In this document: positions 55,822-64,000 of the stretch, one piece after another
How the letters are laid out: every line of letters starts with the position of its first letter
Numbering within the stretch: the stretch's first letter is position 1
From: Knoellia flava TL1
GTDB lineage: Bacteria; Actinomycetota; Actinomycetes; Actinomycetales; Dermatophilaceae
Direction of reading: 5' to 3'
Length of the DNA: 64,000 nucleotides
Assembly (NCBI RefSeq): GCF_000768675.1
Contig: NZ_AVPI01000010.1
Coordinates: 1 to 64,000, forward strand
The notes under the pieces: model-generated
Database searches by the model: none
Told to the model about the DNA's origin: nothing
What the model saw: only the letters and a program-made list of their open reading frames with translations
Position numbers and translations under genes: made by a program

Positions 55822-55889
55822 GATCACGTCAGTGTGATCTGGGTCTCACCCAATACCTTCTCGGAAGGTAGCGCAACCGGTCGACCGGT
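55822..55889. promoter_or_regulatory. Cluster of three palindromes upstream of lpqY
   Basis: GATCAC-N6-GTGATC (55822-55839), TACCTTC-TCG-GAAGGTA (55854-55870) and the perfect palindrome ACCGGTCGACCGGT (55876-55889) occur in the 86 bases before lpqY. They are candidate operators for a regulator encoded elsewhere, and the promoter must lie among them. On the minus strand, TTGCGC and TATTGG are possible -35/-10 elements. Confidence 0.5.
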
Positions 55890-55895
55890 GGGGTC

Positions 55896-57107
55896 TCAGC
55901 CTGTGGCGAGGTCCACGACATCCCCGACGACGACGACCGCCGGCGACTCGACCCGGCGGAAGAGCGCCGTGTCGGCGATGTCCTCGAGCGTCCCGAAGGT
56001 CACCCGCTGGTCGGGCAGGAAGCCGCGCTCGACGATCGCCACGGGGCAATCGGCGGACCGTCCGGCGGCGATGAGCCGGGTCGCGCTGTCCCGCAGCGTG
56101 GAGACGCCCATGAGGAGGACGAGCGTGTGGTCGCTGCCCGGCGGGAGCGACGGGATCTGCTCGTGTCCCGAGACGACGGTGAAGGCCTTGGCCACGCCAC
56201 GGTGGGTCAGCGGGATGCCCGCGGCCGCAGGCACAGCGACCGCGCTCGTCACCCCGGGAACCACCTCGACCGGTATGCCGTGTGCCTCGCACGCGAGGCG
56301 CTCCTCACCTCCGCGACCGAGGACGTAGGGGTCGCCACCCTTGAGCCGCGCGACACCGTGGCCACGGCTCGCCTCCTCGACGAGGATCTCGTTGATCCGG
56401 TCCTGGGGGACGGGGTGGTGGCCGGGGGTCTTGCCCACATCGATGACCCGCACCGACTCGGGCAGGCGCGACACGACGGCGCGCGGCGCGAGCCGGTCGA
56501 CGACGACGACGTCGGCGGTGGCCAGCAGCTCGTGCCCACGGCTCGTGAGCAGGCCGTCCGAGCCGGGCCCGCCGCCGACGAGGGCGACCCACCCCTGCTC
56601 GCGACGACGCGCGGGACGCAGGTCGAGCGCCCCCGTGTGCAGGGCGAGGTCGATCGAGTCGCGCACCCGGGCCGAGCGCCCGTCGTCCTCGGTGTGGACG
56701 GCGACCGTGACCGCACCGTCCGGGGTCTGAACCCGGGTGAGGGCGGGAACGCTCGCCGCGCTCGCGCGGACGTCGGTGGCGTCGACGCACCAGAGCCGCA
56801 GCTCGTCGGCGGCGGCCCGGACCGCGGCGTCGGCCCCGGGGTCGCCGGTGGCGGTGTGCACGAGCCACGCGCCGTCGAGGTCGGCCGGCCCCGCCCAGTC
56901 GCGCCGCACCCAAGTGGTGCGGTCGGTGTGCGCGTCGAGCAGCTCGGAGACCTCCTCGCAGACCCACGGCGAGACGACCCGGACGTCGGCCCCCTCGTCG
57001 AGGAACGACCGCACGCGCTCACCCGTGACGGGGCCTCCGCCGAGGGCGACGACGAGCCGTCCGCCGAGGTCGAGGACGACGGGGAGCGCGCCCCTCAGAT
57101 GTCCCAC
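55896..57107 (-). CDS. Uroporphyrinogen-III C-methyltransferase with N-terminal precorrin-2 dehydrogenase-like domain (CysG-like)
   Basis: 403 residues. The N-terminal third is a SirC/Met8-like Rossmann domain (VVALGGGPVTGERVRSFLDEGADVRVVSP); the rest is a SUMT domain with GGGPGSDGLLTSRGHELL, LKGGDPYVLGRGGEE and VVPGVTSAVAVPAAAGIPLTHRG. It makes precorrin-2 and sirohydrochlorin for siroheme, the cofactor of the sulfite reductase at the start of the same operon. The GTG at 57107 overlaps the cysN end by 13 bases. The exact start is uncertain. Confidence 0.83.
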   Translation of the reverse strand: MGHLRGALPVVLDLGGRLVVALGGGPVTGERVRSFLDEGADVRVVSPWVCEEVSELLDAHTDRTTWVRRDWAGPADLDGAWLVHTATGDPGADAAVRAAADELRLWCVDATDVRASAASVPALTRVQTPDGAVTVAVHTEDDGRSARVRDSIDLALHTGALDLRPARRREQGWVALVGGGPGSDGLLTSRGHELLATADVVVVDRLAPRAVVSRLPESVRVIDVGKTPGHHPVPQDRINEILVEEASRGHGVARLKGGDPYVLGRGGEERLACEAHGIPVEVVPGVTSAVAVPAAAGIPLTHRGVAKAFTVVSGHEQIPSLPPGSDHTLVLLMGVSTLRDSATRLIAAGRSADCPVAIVERGFLPDQRVTFGTLEDIADTALFRRVESPAVVVVGDVVDLATG

Positions 57108-58450
57108 GGCTCGTCGCCTTCGGGTCGGGTCGGCGCGTCCGCGGCGGTGGGCAGCGTCGCGCCGACCATGCCCGCGGCGACCGTCCGGCCGTCGTGGGCG
57201 TCGATGAGGAGGAAGGAGCCACCGCGCCGTGACGTGGAGTAGTTCTCGACCGGCACCGGGCTCGCGAGCCGCAGGCGGACGGGCCCGATGTCGTTGAGCG
57301 ACAGCGTCTCCGCGGCGACGGAGTGCAGCCCGTCGAGATCGAGTGCTCCCTCGATGGCGCGCACCGCGGTCTGCACCGTGCGCGACCCGTGCTTGAGCAG
57401 GAGCCGCTGGCCCGAACGGAGCGGCGCGTCGCCGAGCCAGCAGACGACGGCCTCGATGTCCTGGGTGGGCTCGGGTGCGTCCGCGGCCGAGGCGATGACG
57501 TCGCCGCGGGAGATGTCGATGTCGTCGGCGAGCCGCAGGGTCACCGACTGCGGCGCGAACGCCTCGTCGAGCGAACGCTCGGCGAGGTCGATGCCCACGA
57601 CCGTCGACCGCGTCCCGGACGGCAGGGCGACGACCTCGTCGCCGACCCGGACGACGCCCGAGGCGACGTGGCCGGCATACCCCCGGTAGTCGCGGTGGGT
57701 GGCCTCGCGCGCCGCTCCCTGGGGGCGGATGACGAGCTGCACGGGGAGGCGGAAGGCCTCGTGCTCGGGGTCGTCGGCGGGCGGCAGGTCCTCGAGGAGC
57801 TCGAGGAGGCTGGGGCCGGCATACCAAGGCGTTCTCGTGGAGCGCTCGGCGATGTTGTCGCCGTCGAGGGCGCTCACCGGGATGGCCGTGGCGTCCTCGA
57901 CGCCGAGTTCGCGGGCGACGGCCTGCACCTCGGCGTTGACCCGTTCGAAGACCTCCTTCGAGAAGTCGACGAGGTCGATCTTGTTGACGGCGACGACGAC
58001 GTGCGGCACGCGCAGCAGGGCCGTGACGGCGAGGTGGCGGCGGGTCTGTTCGAGGACGCCGCGGCGGGCGTCGACGAGGAGGACGACGACGTCGGCGGTC
58101 GAGCTGCCGGTGACGGTGTTGCGCGTGTACTGCACGTGACCCGGGCAGTCGGCGAGGACGAAGCTGCGGCGGGCGGTCGCGAAGTAGCGGTAGGCGACGT
58201 CGATGGTGATGCCCTGCTCGCGCTCGGCGCGCAGGCCGTCGGTGAGGAGGGCGAGGTCCGCTGCGGTGAGCCCGCGGTCGCGAGAGACGCGCTCGACGGC
58301 CGCGAGCTGGTCTGAGAGCACCGACTTCGTGTCGTGGAGGAGGCGGCCGACGAGGGTCGACTTGCCGTCGTCCACGGAGCCTGCCGTCGCGAGGCGGAGC
58401 AGGGTGCCGGCCCGGGGGAGGGCGTCGTGCTCGGTCGTCGTGGAGCTCAT
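57095..58450 (-). CDS. cysN: Sulfate adenylyltransferase subunit 1 (GTPase)
   Basis: 451 residues. EF-Tu-like GTPase with GSVDDGKST (P-loop), DCPGH and NKIDL, followed by two beta-barrel domains. It drives APS formation with CysD. No CysC APS-kinase domain is fused to the C-terminus, consistent with an APS-reductase route. The ATG at 58450 overlaps the cysD stop by one base. Confidence 0.92.
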   Translation of the reverse strand: MSSTTTEHDALPRAGTLLRLATAGSVDDGKSTLVGRLLHDTKSVLSDQLAAVERVSRDRGLTAADLALLTDGLRAEREQGITIDVAYRYFATARRSFVLADCPGHVQYTRNTVTGSSTADVVVLLVDARRGVLEQTRRHLAVTALLRVPHVVVAVNKIDLVDFSKEVFERVNAEVQAVARELGVEDATAIPVSALDGDNIAERSTRTPWYAGPSLLELLEDLPPADDPEHEAFRLPVQLVIRPQGAAREATHRDYRGYAGHVASGVVRVGDEVVALPSGTRSTVVGIDLAERSLDEAFAPQSVTLRLADDIDISRGDVIASAADAPEPTQDIEAVVCWLGDAPLRSGQRLLLKHGSRTVQTAVRAIEGALDLDGLHSVAAETLSLNDIGPVRLRLASPVPVENYSTSRRGGSFLLIDAHDGRTVAAGMVGATLPTAADAPTRPEGDEPWDI

Positions 58451-59418
58451 CAGAAATAGCCTTCCTTCTTGCGGTCCTCCATGGCGGCCTCGGAGACCCG
58501 GTCGTCGGCGCGCGTGGCGCCGCGCTCGGTGAGGGTCGAGGCGGCGACCTCGACGACGATGTCGGCGTTGGTGCGCGCGGGTGACTCGACGGCGCCGGTG
58601 CAGGACATGTCGCCGACGGTGCGGTAGCGCACGACCCGGGTCTCCACCTGCTCGCCCTCGCGCGGCTGCGAGTGCGGTCCGACCGCCAGCCACATGCCGT
58701 CGCGGGAGAAGACCTCGCGCTCGTGGGCGTAGTAGAGGGAGGCGAGCGGGATGTCTTCGCGCTCGATGTAGCGCCAGACGTCGAGCTCGGTCCAGTTGCT
58801 GATCGGGAAGACGCGCACGTGCTCGCCGGGCCGGTGGCGGGGGTTGTAGAGGTTCCACAGCTCGGGCCGCTGGTTCTTCGGGTCCCACTGGCCGAACTCG
58901 TCGCGCAGCGAGACGACCCGCTCCTTGGCTCGTGCCTTCTCCTCGTCGCGGCGGCCGCCGCCGAAGACGCCGTCGAAGCGGTGCTCGTTGATGGCGTCGA
59001 GGAGCGGCACCGTCTGGAGGGCGTTGCGCAGGCCGTCGGCGCGCTCGCGCAGGCGGCCGTCGTCGAGGTAGTCCTGGACGCTCGCGACCTCGAGCCGCAG
59101 ACCCAGCCGCTCGACGGTCTCGTCGCGGTAGTCGAGCACCTCGGGGAAGTTGTGGCCGGTGTCGACGTGGAGGACGGGGAAGGGGATCGGCGCCGGCCAG
59201 AACGCCTTCGCGGCCAGGTGCAGCATGACGACAGAGTCCTTGCCGCCGCTGAAGAGCAGCACCGGCCTCTCGAGCTCGCCGACGACCTCACGGATGATGA
59301 GGATCGCCTCGGCCTCGAGTGCGTCGAGCTGGTCGAGGACGTGTGCCCCCGGCGCCTCGGCTGCCACCCCGGCGGCGGCGGTGAGGCTGGCGGTGTCGGA
59401 CACGGTGGCTGCGCTCAT
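58450..59418 (-). CDS. cysD: Sulfate adenylyltransferase subunit 2
   Basis: 322 residues of the PP-loop ATP pyrophosphatase family: LLFSGGKDSVVMLHLA (P-loop), HVDTGHNFPEVLDYRDE and GGRRDEEKARAKERV. It adenylates sulfate with ATP to APS. An alternative ATG 15 bases upstream would lengthen it by five residues, but 59418 matches the ATGA overlap with cysH. Confidence 0.92.
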   Translation of the reverse strand: MSAATVSDTASLTAAAGVAAEAPGAHVLDQLDALEAEAILIIREVVGELERPVLLFSGGKDSVVMLHLAAKAFWPAPIPFPVLHVDTGHNFPEVLDYRDETVERLGLRLEVASVQDYLDDGRLRERADGLRNALQTVPLLDAINEHRFDGVFGGGRRDEEKARAKERVVSLRDEFGQWDPKNQRPELWNLYNPRHRPGEHVRVFPISNWTELDVWRYIEREDIPLASLYYAHEREVFSRDGMWLAVGPHSQPREGEQVETRVVRYRTVGDMSCTGAVESPARTNADIVVEVAASTLTERGATRADDRVSEAAMEDRKKEGYF

Positions 59419-60131
59419 GTGTGGATCCCGCATTCGGTCTTGGCGAGGCCGGACCAGCGTCCGGCTCGGGCGTCCTCACCCGGGGCGACCCGGCGGGTGC
59501 AGGGCTCGCACCCGATCGACGGGTAGCCGTCGAACATGAGGAGGTTGACGGGCACGGAGTGCTCGGTGGCGTATGCCGTGACGTCGTCGAGCGACCACGT
59601 CACCAAGGGGTTGACCTTGACGAGCCCGTGCTTCTCGTCGAAGGTCACGAGCGGCGTGTGGGTCCGGGTCGGGGCCTCGTCGCGGCGGACCCCGGTGACC
59701 CAGGCCTCGTAGCCGGCGAGTGTGCGGGCGAGCGGCTCCATCTTGCGCATCGCGCAGCACAGCGCGGGGTCGCGGTCGTGGAGGCTCGGACCGAACTTCG
59801 CGTCCTGCTCGGCGACGGTGAGCTCGGGCAGGACGTCGACGACGGTGACGTCGAGCTCGTCCGCGACGCGCGCACGCGTGCCGAGGGTGTCGGCGAAGTG
59901 GTAGCCGGTCTCGAGGAAGAGCACGTCGACACCGGGCGCGTGCTGCGAGACCAGGTGCGGCAGAACGCCTTCGGCCATCGAGCAGGCGACGGCGAGCGTC
60001 CCGGGGAAGGTCTCGGCGGCCCAGCGGGCGACGGCCAGCGCGTCGGTGTCGTCGAGCAGTGATCCCTCGGCGGCGAGGGCCCGCAGCTCCTCCTCGCTGC
60101 GCTTGGTGCCGGTGCCGCTGTCGGTCGTCAT
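59415..60131 (-). CDS. cysH: Assimilatory adenylylsulfate (APS) reductase
   Basis: 238 residues. The paired cysteines CC in DPALCCAMRKMEPL and the CxxC in GCEPCTRR mark a [4Fe-4S] APS reductase rather than a PAPS reductase; the catalytic cysteine is in KTECGIH at the C-terminus. PP-loop-like core AVACSMAEGV. It reduces APS to sulfite. ATGA overlaps join it to nirA upstream and cysD downstream. Confidence 0.9.
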   Translation of the reverse strand: MTTDSGTGTKRSEEELRALAAEGSLLDDTDALAVARWAAETFPGTLAVACSMAEGVLPHLVSQHAPGVDVLFLETGYHFADTLGTRARVADELDVTVVDVLPELTVAEQDAKFGPSLHDRDPALCCAMRKMEPLARTLAGYEAWVTGVRRDEAPTRTHTPLVTFDEKHGLVKVNPLVTWSLDDVTAYATEHSVPVNLLMFDGYPSIGCEPCTRRVAPGEDARAGRWSGLAKTECGIHT

Positions 60132-61828
60132 GTCAGGTCCTCCTCGTCGGCGCGGTGGGCCCAGGCGGCGAAGGACTCGCCCTCGGTGCGCTGGTCGACG
60201 AAGCGCCGGACGAGGCGCTCGACGTAGTCGGTGAGGTCGGTCGCGGGGACCTTGAGACCGCGGACGGTGCGCCCGAGCCCGGCCTCGTCGCGCTCGGGGG
60301 AGGCGAGGCCGCCGCCGAGGTGGACCTGGAAGCCGGGGACGCTCTCGCCGGCGTCGTCGGTCGTGATGAGGCCCTTGAGCCCGATGTCGGCGGTCTGGAT
60401 GCGGGCGCACGAGTTCGGGCACCCGTTGACGTGCAGCGCGATCGGCTGGTCGAGCTCGATGCCAGCGAGGCGCTCCTCGAGTGCGGCGATGACGGCGGTC
60501 GCCGTGTCCTTGGTGTCGACGATGGCGAGCTTGCAGTACTCGATGCCGGTGCAGGCCATCGTCGAGCGGCGGAACGAGCTCGGCGTTGCGCTGAGCCCCA
60601 GATCGGCGAGCCCGGCGACGAGCACGTCGACGCCGTCGGCCGGAACGCCGAGGACGACGAGCTTCTGGTGCGCGGTGAGCCGGACGGCGTCCGCACCGAC
60701 GCGCTCGACGAGGTCGGCCAGCGTCGTGAGGATCGTCCCGCTGACCCGTCCGACGGTGGGCGCGGCGCCGACATAGAACCGGCCGTCCTTCTGGGCGTGG
60801 ACGCCGACGTGGTCGCCGGGTCCCTTGGCGGGTGCGGGCGGCGGGCCGTCGGGCAGGGTGCGCCCGAGGTACTCGGTCTCGAGGACCTCACGGAACTTCG
60901 CGGGACCCCACTCGGCGAGGAGGAACTTGAGGCGGGCCTTGGTGCGCATCCGCCGGTAGCCGTAGTCGCGGAAGATCGAGATGACGCCGTGCCACACGTC
61001 GGGCGCGTCCGCCTCGGAGACGAAGACGCCGATCCGCTCGGCGAGGCGCGGCGCCGTCGACAGCCCGCCACCGACCCACAGGTCGAAGCCGGGTCCCAGG
61101 TCGGGATGGACCACACCGACGAGTGAGACGTCGTTGATCTCGTGGACGACGTCGAGGCTGGGGTGCCCCGTGATCGCCGTCTTGAACTTGCGGGGGAGGT
61201 TCGACAGCTCCGGGTCGCCGAGCCAGCGGCTCGTGATCGTCCTGATCACCTCGGTGGGGTCGATGATCTCGTCGGCGGCGATCCCCGCGACCGGGCTGCC
61301 GAGGAAGGCGCGCGGGGTGTCGCCGCAGGCTTCGGTCGTCTGCAGGCCGACGGCCTCGAGCCGGCGCCAGATCTCGGGGACGTCCTCGATGGCGATCCAG
61401 TGGTACTGGATGTTCTGGCGGTCGCTGATGTCGGCGCTCTCGCGCGCGAAGTCGGTGGAGATGTCGCCGAGGACACGCAGCTGGGTGGGGGAGAGGGCCT
61501 GGCCGTCGGTGCGGACCCGGAGCATGAAGTACGAGTCCTCGAGCTCGTGCGGCTCGAGCTGCGCGGTGCGCCCGCCGTCGATCCCGGGCTTGCGCTGCGT
61601 GTAGAGACCCCACCACCGGAACCGGCCGTGGAGGTCGTCGCCCGGGATGGAGTCGAACCCCTCGCGCGCGTAGGTCGTCTCGATCCGCTCGCGGACGTTG
61701 AGCCCGTTGTCCTCGGCCTTGAACGCCTCGTTCGGGTTGAGCGGCTCGCGACCGTCGACAGCCCACTGGCCGTTGGACCGGCCGGTGCGCGGCGGTCGCA
61801 GGGTGCGGCCGGAGGCGACGCTCGTCAT
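60128..61828 (-). CDS. nirA: Ferredoxin-dependent sulfite/nitrite reductase
   Basis: 566 residues. Two nitrite/sulfite reductase half-domains; the siroheme/[4Fe-4S] cysteines lie in ACTGIEYCKLAI and NGCPNSCAR. It reduces sulfite to sulfide, using siroheme from the same operon. The ATG at 61828 is chosen over an upstream one because of GAGGA. First gene of nirA-cysH-cysD-cysN-cobA. Because the operon makes sulfite, it is a sulfite rather than nitrite reductase (inference from context). Confidence 0.87.
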   Translation of the reverse strand: MTSVASGRTLRPPRTGRSNGQWAVDGREPLNPNEAFKAEDNGLNVRERIETTYAREGFDSIPGDDLHGRFRWWGLYTQRKPGIDGGRTAQLEPHELEDSYFMLRVRTDGQALSPTQLRVLGDISTDFARESADISDRQNIQYHWIAIEDVPEIWRRLEAVGLQTTEACGDTPRAFLGSPVAGIAADEIIDPTEVIRTITSRWLGDPELSNLPRKFKTAITGHPSLDVVHEINDVSLVGVVHPDLGPGFDLWVGGGLSTAPRLAERIGVFVSEADAPDVWHGVISIFRDYGYRRMRTKARLKFLLAEWGPAKFREVLETEYLGRTLPDGPPPAPAKGPGDHVGVHAQKDGRFYVGAAPTVGRVSGTILTTLADLVERVGADAVRLTAHQKLVVLGVPADGVDVLVAGLADLGLSATPSSFRRSTMACTGIEYCKLAIVDTKDTATAVIAALEERLAGIELDQPIALHVNGCPNSCARIQTADIGLKGLITTDDAGESVPGFQVHLGGGLASPERDEAGLGRTVRGLKVPATDLTDYVERLVRRFVDQRTEGESFAAWAHRADEEDLT

Positions 61829-61856
61829 GGGGTCCTCGATCCGTGATAGGTGCCGA

Positions 61857-61874
61857 ATGCTGATCGAAAGCATA
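61857..61874 (-). promoter_or_regulatory. nirA -10 with overlapping inverted repeat
   Basis: On the minus strand TATGCT (61874-61869) is a candidate -10, about 40 bases before the nirA ATG. ATGCT-N7-AGCAT (61857-61873) overlaps it and could be a repressor site. Confidence 0.45.
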
Positions 61875-61953
61875 AGAGCGAGTTATGGCACCCGGAGAGG
61901 GTGGTCCACGATGTGGCCGCGCCGAGACAGGTCCTCGACACCTTTCACCGGGG

Positions 61954-61974
61954 TATCATCGAACACATGTTCGA
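61954..61974 (+). promoter_or_regulatory. Perfect SOS (LexA) box over the start codon, with leaderless -10
   Basis: TCGAACACATGTTCGA (61959-61974) matches the actinobacterial LexA consensus TCGAAC-N4-GTTCGA in all 12 conserved positions. The ATG of the following gene lies inside it. TATCAT (61954-61959) overlaps its first base and ends seven bases before the ATG, fitting a leaderless promoter that LexA would block directly. Confidence 0.85.
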
Positions 61975-62398
61975 CCCCTCGACGCCGCCTCCACTGCGGC
62001 GCTCGGCGAGCCCGGGTGCACCCGGGGGGTCGCGCCGGCCGGGGCCGCCGGGCTGGCCCGACCGCGTCCCGCCGCCCGAGGCGCCGGGCTGGCAGGTGCC
62101 GGCCGTCGGCTGGCTGCTCGACCACTGCCCGTCGGACTACCGCATGTATGCCGTGTGGCGCCGTCACCCGGTCGCCCTCGCCTGGGTGACCACGCACCAC
62201 CTGGACGCCCAGCTGGGAGCGATGCGGACGGCATACAGGGGGCTTCGGGTCGACCTCGCCGACCACGTCGAGCCCGAGGGGATCGCGGCCTCGCTGGCGG
62301 CGCTCGAGGCCGAGGGTGCCCGGCTCGTCGCGGCCCGCCGGGCGGCCGGTCTGCTCCTCGAGGCCATGCAGGGGCACACGTTCGTGCCGCGCCTCTGA
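61967..62398 (+). CDS. SOS-regulated hypothetical protein
   Basis: 143 residues. A Pro/Gly/Arg-rich disordered N-terminus (residues 5-45), then a helical domain: WLLDHCPSDYRMYAVWRRHPVALAWV, and an amphipathic C-terminal part ending EAMQGHTFVPRL. No catalytic motif, signal or membrane helix. The start is the ATG inside the SOS box; a longer frame upstream would cross the promoter. Divergent from nirA. I do not recognise the family. SOS control suggests a role in DNA damage response, cell-division delay or mutagenesis. Confidence 0.8.
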   Translation: MFDPSTPPPLRRSASPGAPGGSRRPGPPGWPDRVPPPEAPGWQVPAVGWLLDHCPSDYRMYAVWRRHPVALAWVTTHHLDAQLGAMRTAYRGLRVDLADHVEPEGIAASLAALEAEGARLVAARRAAGLLLEAMQGHTFVPRL

Positions 62399-62528
62399 GG
62401 GTCCCTTGACCGAGGTATACGTTGAGTAAGGAGTTGCCCAAGTCCCTTCCGTGGCGACATCAGGAGCGGTTGTGATGAAGGAGTCGCGCCGCCCGCGCGA
62501 CGTCTCTCGACACGACAAGGAAGTCCCC

Positions 62529-64000
62529 ATGCGTCGATCGCTCTCCGCACTCGCCTGCCTCGCCACGGGCTCGGCCGTGCTGGCCACCGCCCTCCCGGCG
62601 ACCGCCCGCCCCGCCGACCCCATCGGTCCACTCCGCCAGCTCGACGTCGCCTCGGTCGGCGCCAGCGCGGAGCAGGCCCTGCGCTCCGCGCCGGGTCTCG
62701 TGCGGCTCGCGGCCGGGGAGGACCTCGTGGCGACGTCGGCGGTCGGTGAGGCGTCCGGCGTGCGGCACGTCCGGATGAACCGCTCCTACCATGGGCTGCC
62801 GGTCCTCGGTGGCGACCTCGTCGCGCACCTCGGCGCCGACGGCGACGTCGACTCGGTGAGCCAGACGCTCACCGCGCCTCTGAGCATGAGCACCTCACCC
62901 ACGATCTCGGCCGCGAAGGCGCGCTCGGCGGCAGCCGCGACCCTTCCTGCGGGAGTCTCCCTCGACAAGGCGGCTCCGACCCTGGCGGTCGACGCCATCG
63001 CGGGCACGCCCCGGCTCGTCTGGGACGTCCGCGCCAGCGGTGTCCGCGAGAGCGGCACCCCGAGCCGGCTGCACACGTGGGTCGACGCGACCACGGGCTC
63101 CGTCGTCGGGTCGGCCGACGAGATCCACGAGGCCGACGGCAGCGGGGCGTCGCTCTACAGCGGCACGGTGACGATCCAGACGACGCTGTCCGGCTCGACC
63201 TACCAGCTCAAGGACACGACCCGGGGCAGCTCGCAGGTCACCGACATGGGCAACAAGACCGACAGCGCGTTCTGCACGGTCCTCGGCGTCGGCTGCTCGA
63301 CCGGGACGCTGTTCACCGATCCCGACAACGTCTGGGGCAACGGCACCAACGCCAACCGGCAGAGCGCCGCCGTCGACGCGGCATACGGGCAGGCCCGCAC
63401 GTGGGACTACTTCAAGAACGCCCACGGCCGCAACGGCATCTGGAACACCGGCCAGGGCTCGCCGAGCCGGGTGCACTACGGCTCGAACTACGTCAACGCC
63501 TTCTGGGACGGCAAGCAGATGACCTACGGCGACGGCGACGGCAGCTCGTTCGGCCCGCTCGTCTCGCTCGACGTCGCCGGGCACGAGATGAGCCACGGAG
63601 TCACCGAGAACTCGGCGAACCTCACCTACTCCGGCGAGTCCGGCGGCCTCAACGAGTCGACGAGCGACATCTTCGGCTCGATGGTCGAGTTCAGCGCGAA
63701 CAACCCGAACGACCCGGGCGACTACCTCATCGGTGAGGAGTTCGACCTCGCCGAGGGCCTCGGCTTCCGCCGCATGGACAACCCGAGCAGCGACGGCAAG
63801 TCGGTCAACTGCTGGAGCTCGTCGGTGGGCAACCTCGACGTCCACTACTCCTCGGGCGTCGGCAACCACTTCTTCTACCTGCTCGCCGAGGGCTCGGGTG
63901 CCAAGACGTTCGGCGGCAAGGCGCACAGCTCGACGACGTGCAACGGCTCGACGCTGACCGGCATCGGGCGGGACGCCGCGGCGAAGATCTGGTACCGCGC
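62529..64000 (+). CDS. Secreted M4 (thermolysin-like) metallopeptidase, 3' end cut by window edge
   Basis: 490 codons visible. Signal peptide (RRSLSALACLATGSAVLATALPATA), then a fungalysin/thermolysin-type propeptide (about 40-190) and the catalytic domain. Zinc motif HEMSH at 352-356; the third ligand is Glu 376 in GLNESTSD, 24 residues after the first His, as in thermolysin. The ATG at 62529 has AAGGAA upstream; an in-frame ATG at 62475 would precede the signal peptide by 18 residues. TTGACC at 62406 and TATACG are possible promoter elements. It lacks a stop in the window. Confidence 0.87.
   Translation, partial: MRRSLSALACLATGSAVLATALPATARPADPIGPLRQLDVASVGASAEQALRSAPGLVRLAAGEDLVATSAVGEASGVRHVRMNRSYHGLPVLGGDLVAHLGADGDVDSVSQTLTAPLSMSTSPTISAAKARSAAAATLPAGVSLDKAAPTLAVDAIAGTPRLVWDVRASGVRESGTPSRLHTWVDATTGSVVGSADEIHEADGSGASLYSGTVTIQTTLSGSTYQLKDTTRGSSQVTDMGNKTDSAFCTVLGVGCSTGTLFTDPDNVWGNGTNANRQSAAVDAAYGQARTWDYFKNAHGRNGIWNTGQGSPSRVHYGSNYVNAFWDGKQMTYGDGDGSSFGPLVSLDVAGHEMSHGVTENSANLTYSGESGGLNESTSDIFGSMVEFSANNPNDPGDYLIGEEFDLAEGLGFRRMDNPSSDGKSVNCWSSSVGNLDVHYSSGVGNHFFYLLAEGSGAKTFGGKAHSSTTCNGSTLTGIGRDAAAKIWYR

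Noticed and set aside
62400-62528. Possible tRNA-like or regulatory RNA in the gap before the peptidase
   Set aside because: No cloverleaf arms or terminal CCA; only possible promoter elements.

Overview
This is 64 kb of very GC-rich (roughly 70 percent or more), densely coding DNA from an actinobacterial chromosome. The evidence is G/C-ending codons, many GTG starts, ATGA/GTGA gene overlaps, leaderless promoters, actinobacterial families (SepH, DUF3040, DUF3710, DUF4193, DUF5998, LpqY-SugABC, sortase-E-type LAQTG signal), a mycobacterial-type SOS box and a split topoisomerase IV (parE, parC). Gene content fits a member of the Micrococcales, perhaps Intrasporangiaceae; that placement is inference. 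I see no tRNA, rRNA, prophage, insertion sequence or CRISPR array. No gap between genes exceeds 300 bases.

Layout. 1-8.5 kb: DNA repair (dnaE2 truncated by the window edge, a spore-photoproduct-lyase-like radical SAM gene, dinB) plus small conserved genes. 8.8-20 kb: parE, an amino-acid permease, a LacI-controlled CUT1 sugar importer on the minus strand that has no ATPase gene, and parC. 20-32 kb: a housekeeping block with a GNAT/acyl-CoA-synthetase-like protein acetyltransferase, tdk, sepH, ferrochelatase, an inositol-phosphatase-family gene, dut, and the DUF3710/OB-fold/DUF3159 genes. 32-38 kb: potassium control (two TrkA-type subunits divergent from a KimA-like permease), then a TRAM-domain RNA methyltransferase. 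38-42 kb: a MoxR-DUF58-VWA operon and a PDZ-less HtrA-like protease. 42-45 kb: aconitase with a strong promoter and an 18-bp palindromic operator. 45-47.7 kb: two cell-surface genes, one of them a six-module chaplin-like protein with a LAQTG sorting signal, preceded by a predicted three-way-junction RNA. 47.8-51.4 kb: a glycogen-debranching-type glycosidase, a metallophosphoesterase and a ParB-fold protein. 51.4-55.8 kb: a trehalose-type importer (lpqY-sugA-sugB-sugC) on the minus strand. 55.9-61.8 kb: an assimilatory sulfate reduction operon (nirA-cysH-cysD-cysN-cobA) with overlapping genes. 62-64 kb: an SOS-box-controlled unknown gene and the start of a secreted thermolysin-family protease.

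The observations most worth following are: (1) the chaplin-like wall protein with its secreted neighbour and structured leader; (2) a perfect LexA box lying on the start codon of an uncharacterised 143-residue protein; (3) an octamer, CGGCATAC, found about 35-40 times on both strands, well above chance; (4) two copies of an inverted repeat, both between convergent genes, whose ends are conserved while the stem interior changes in a base-pair-preserving way; and (5) about ten genes with a TANNNT box 6-8 bases before the start codon, i.e. leaderless transcription.
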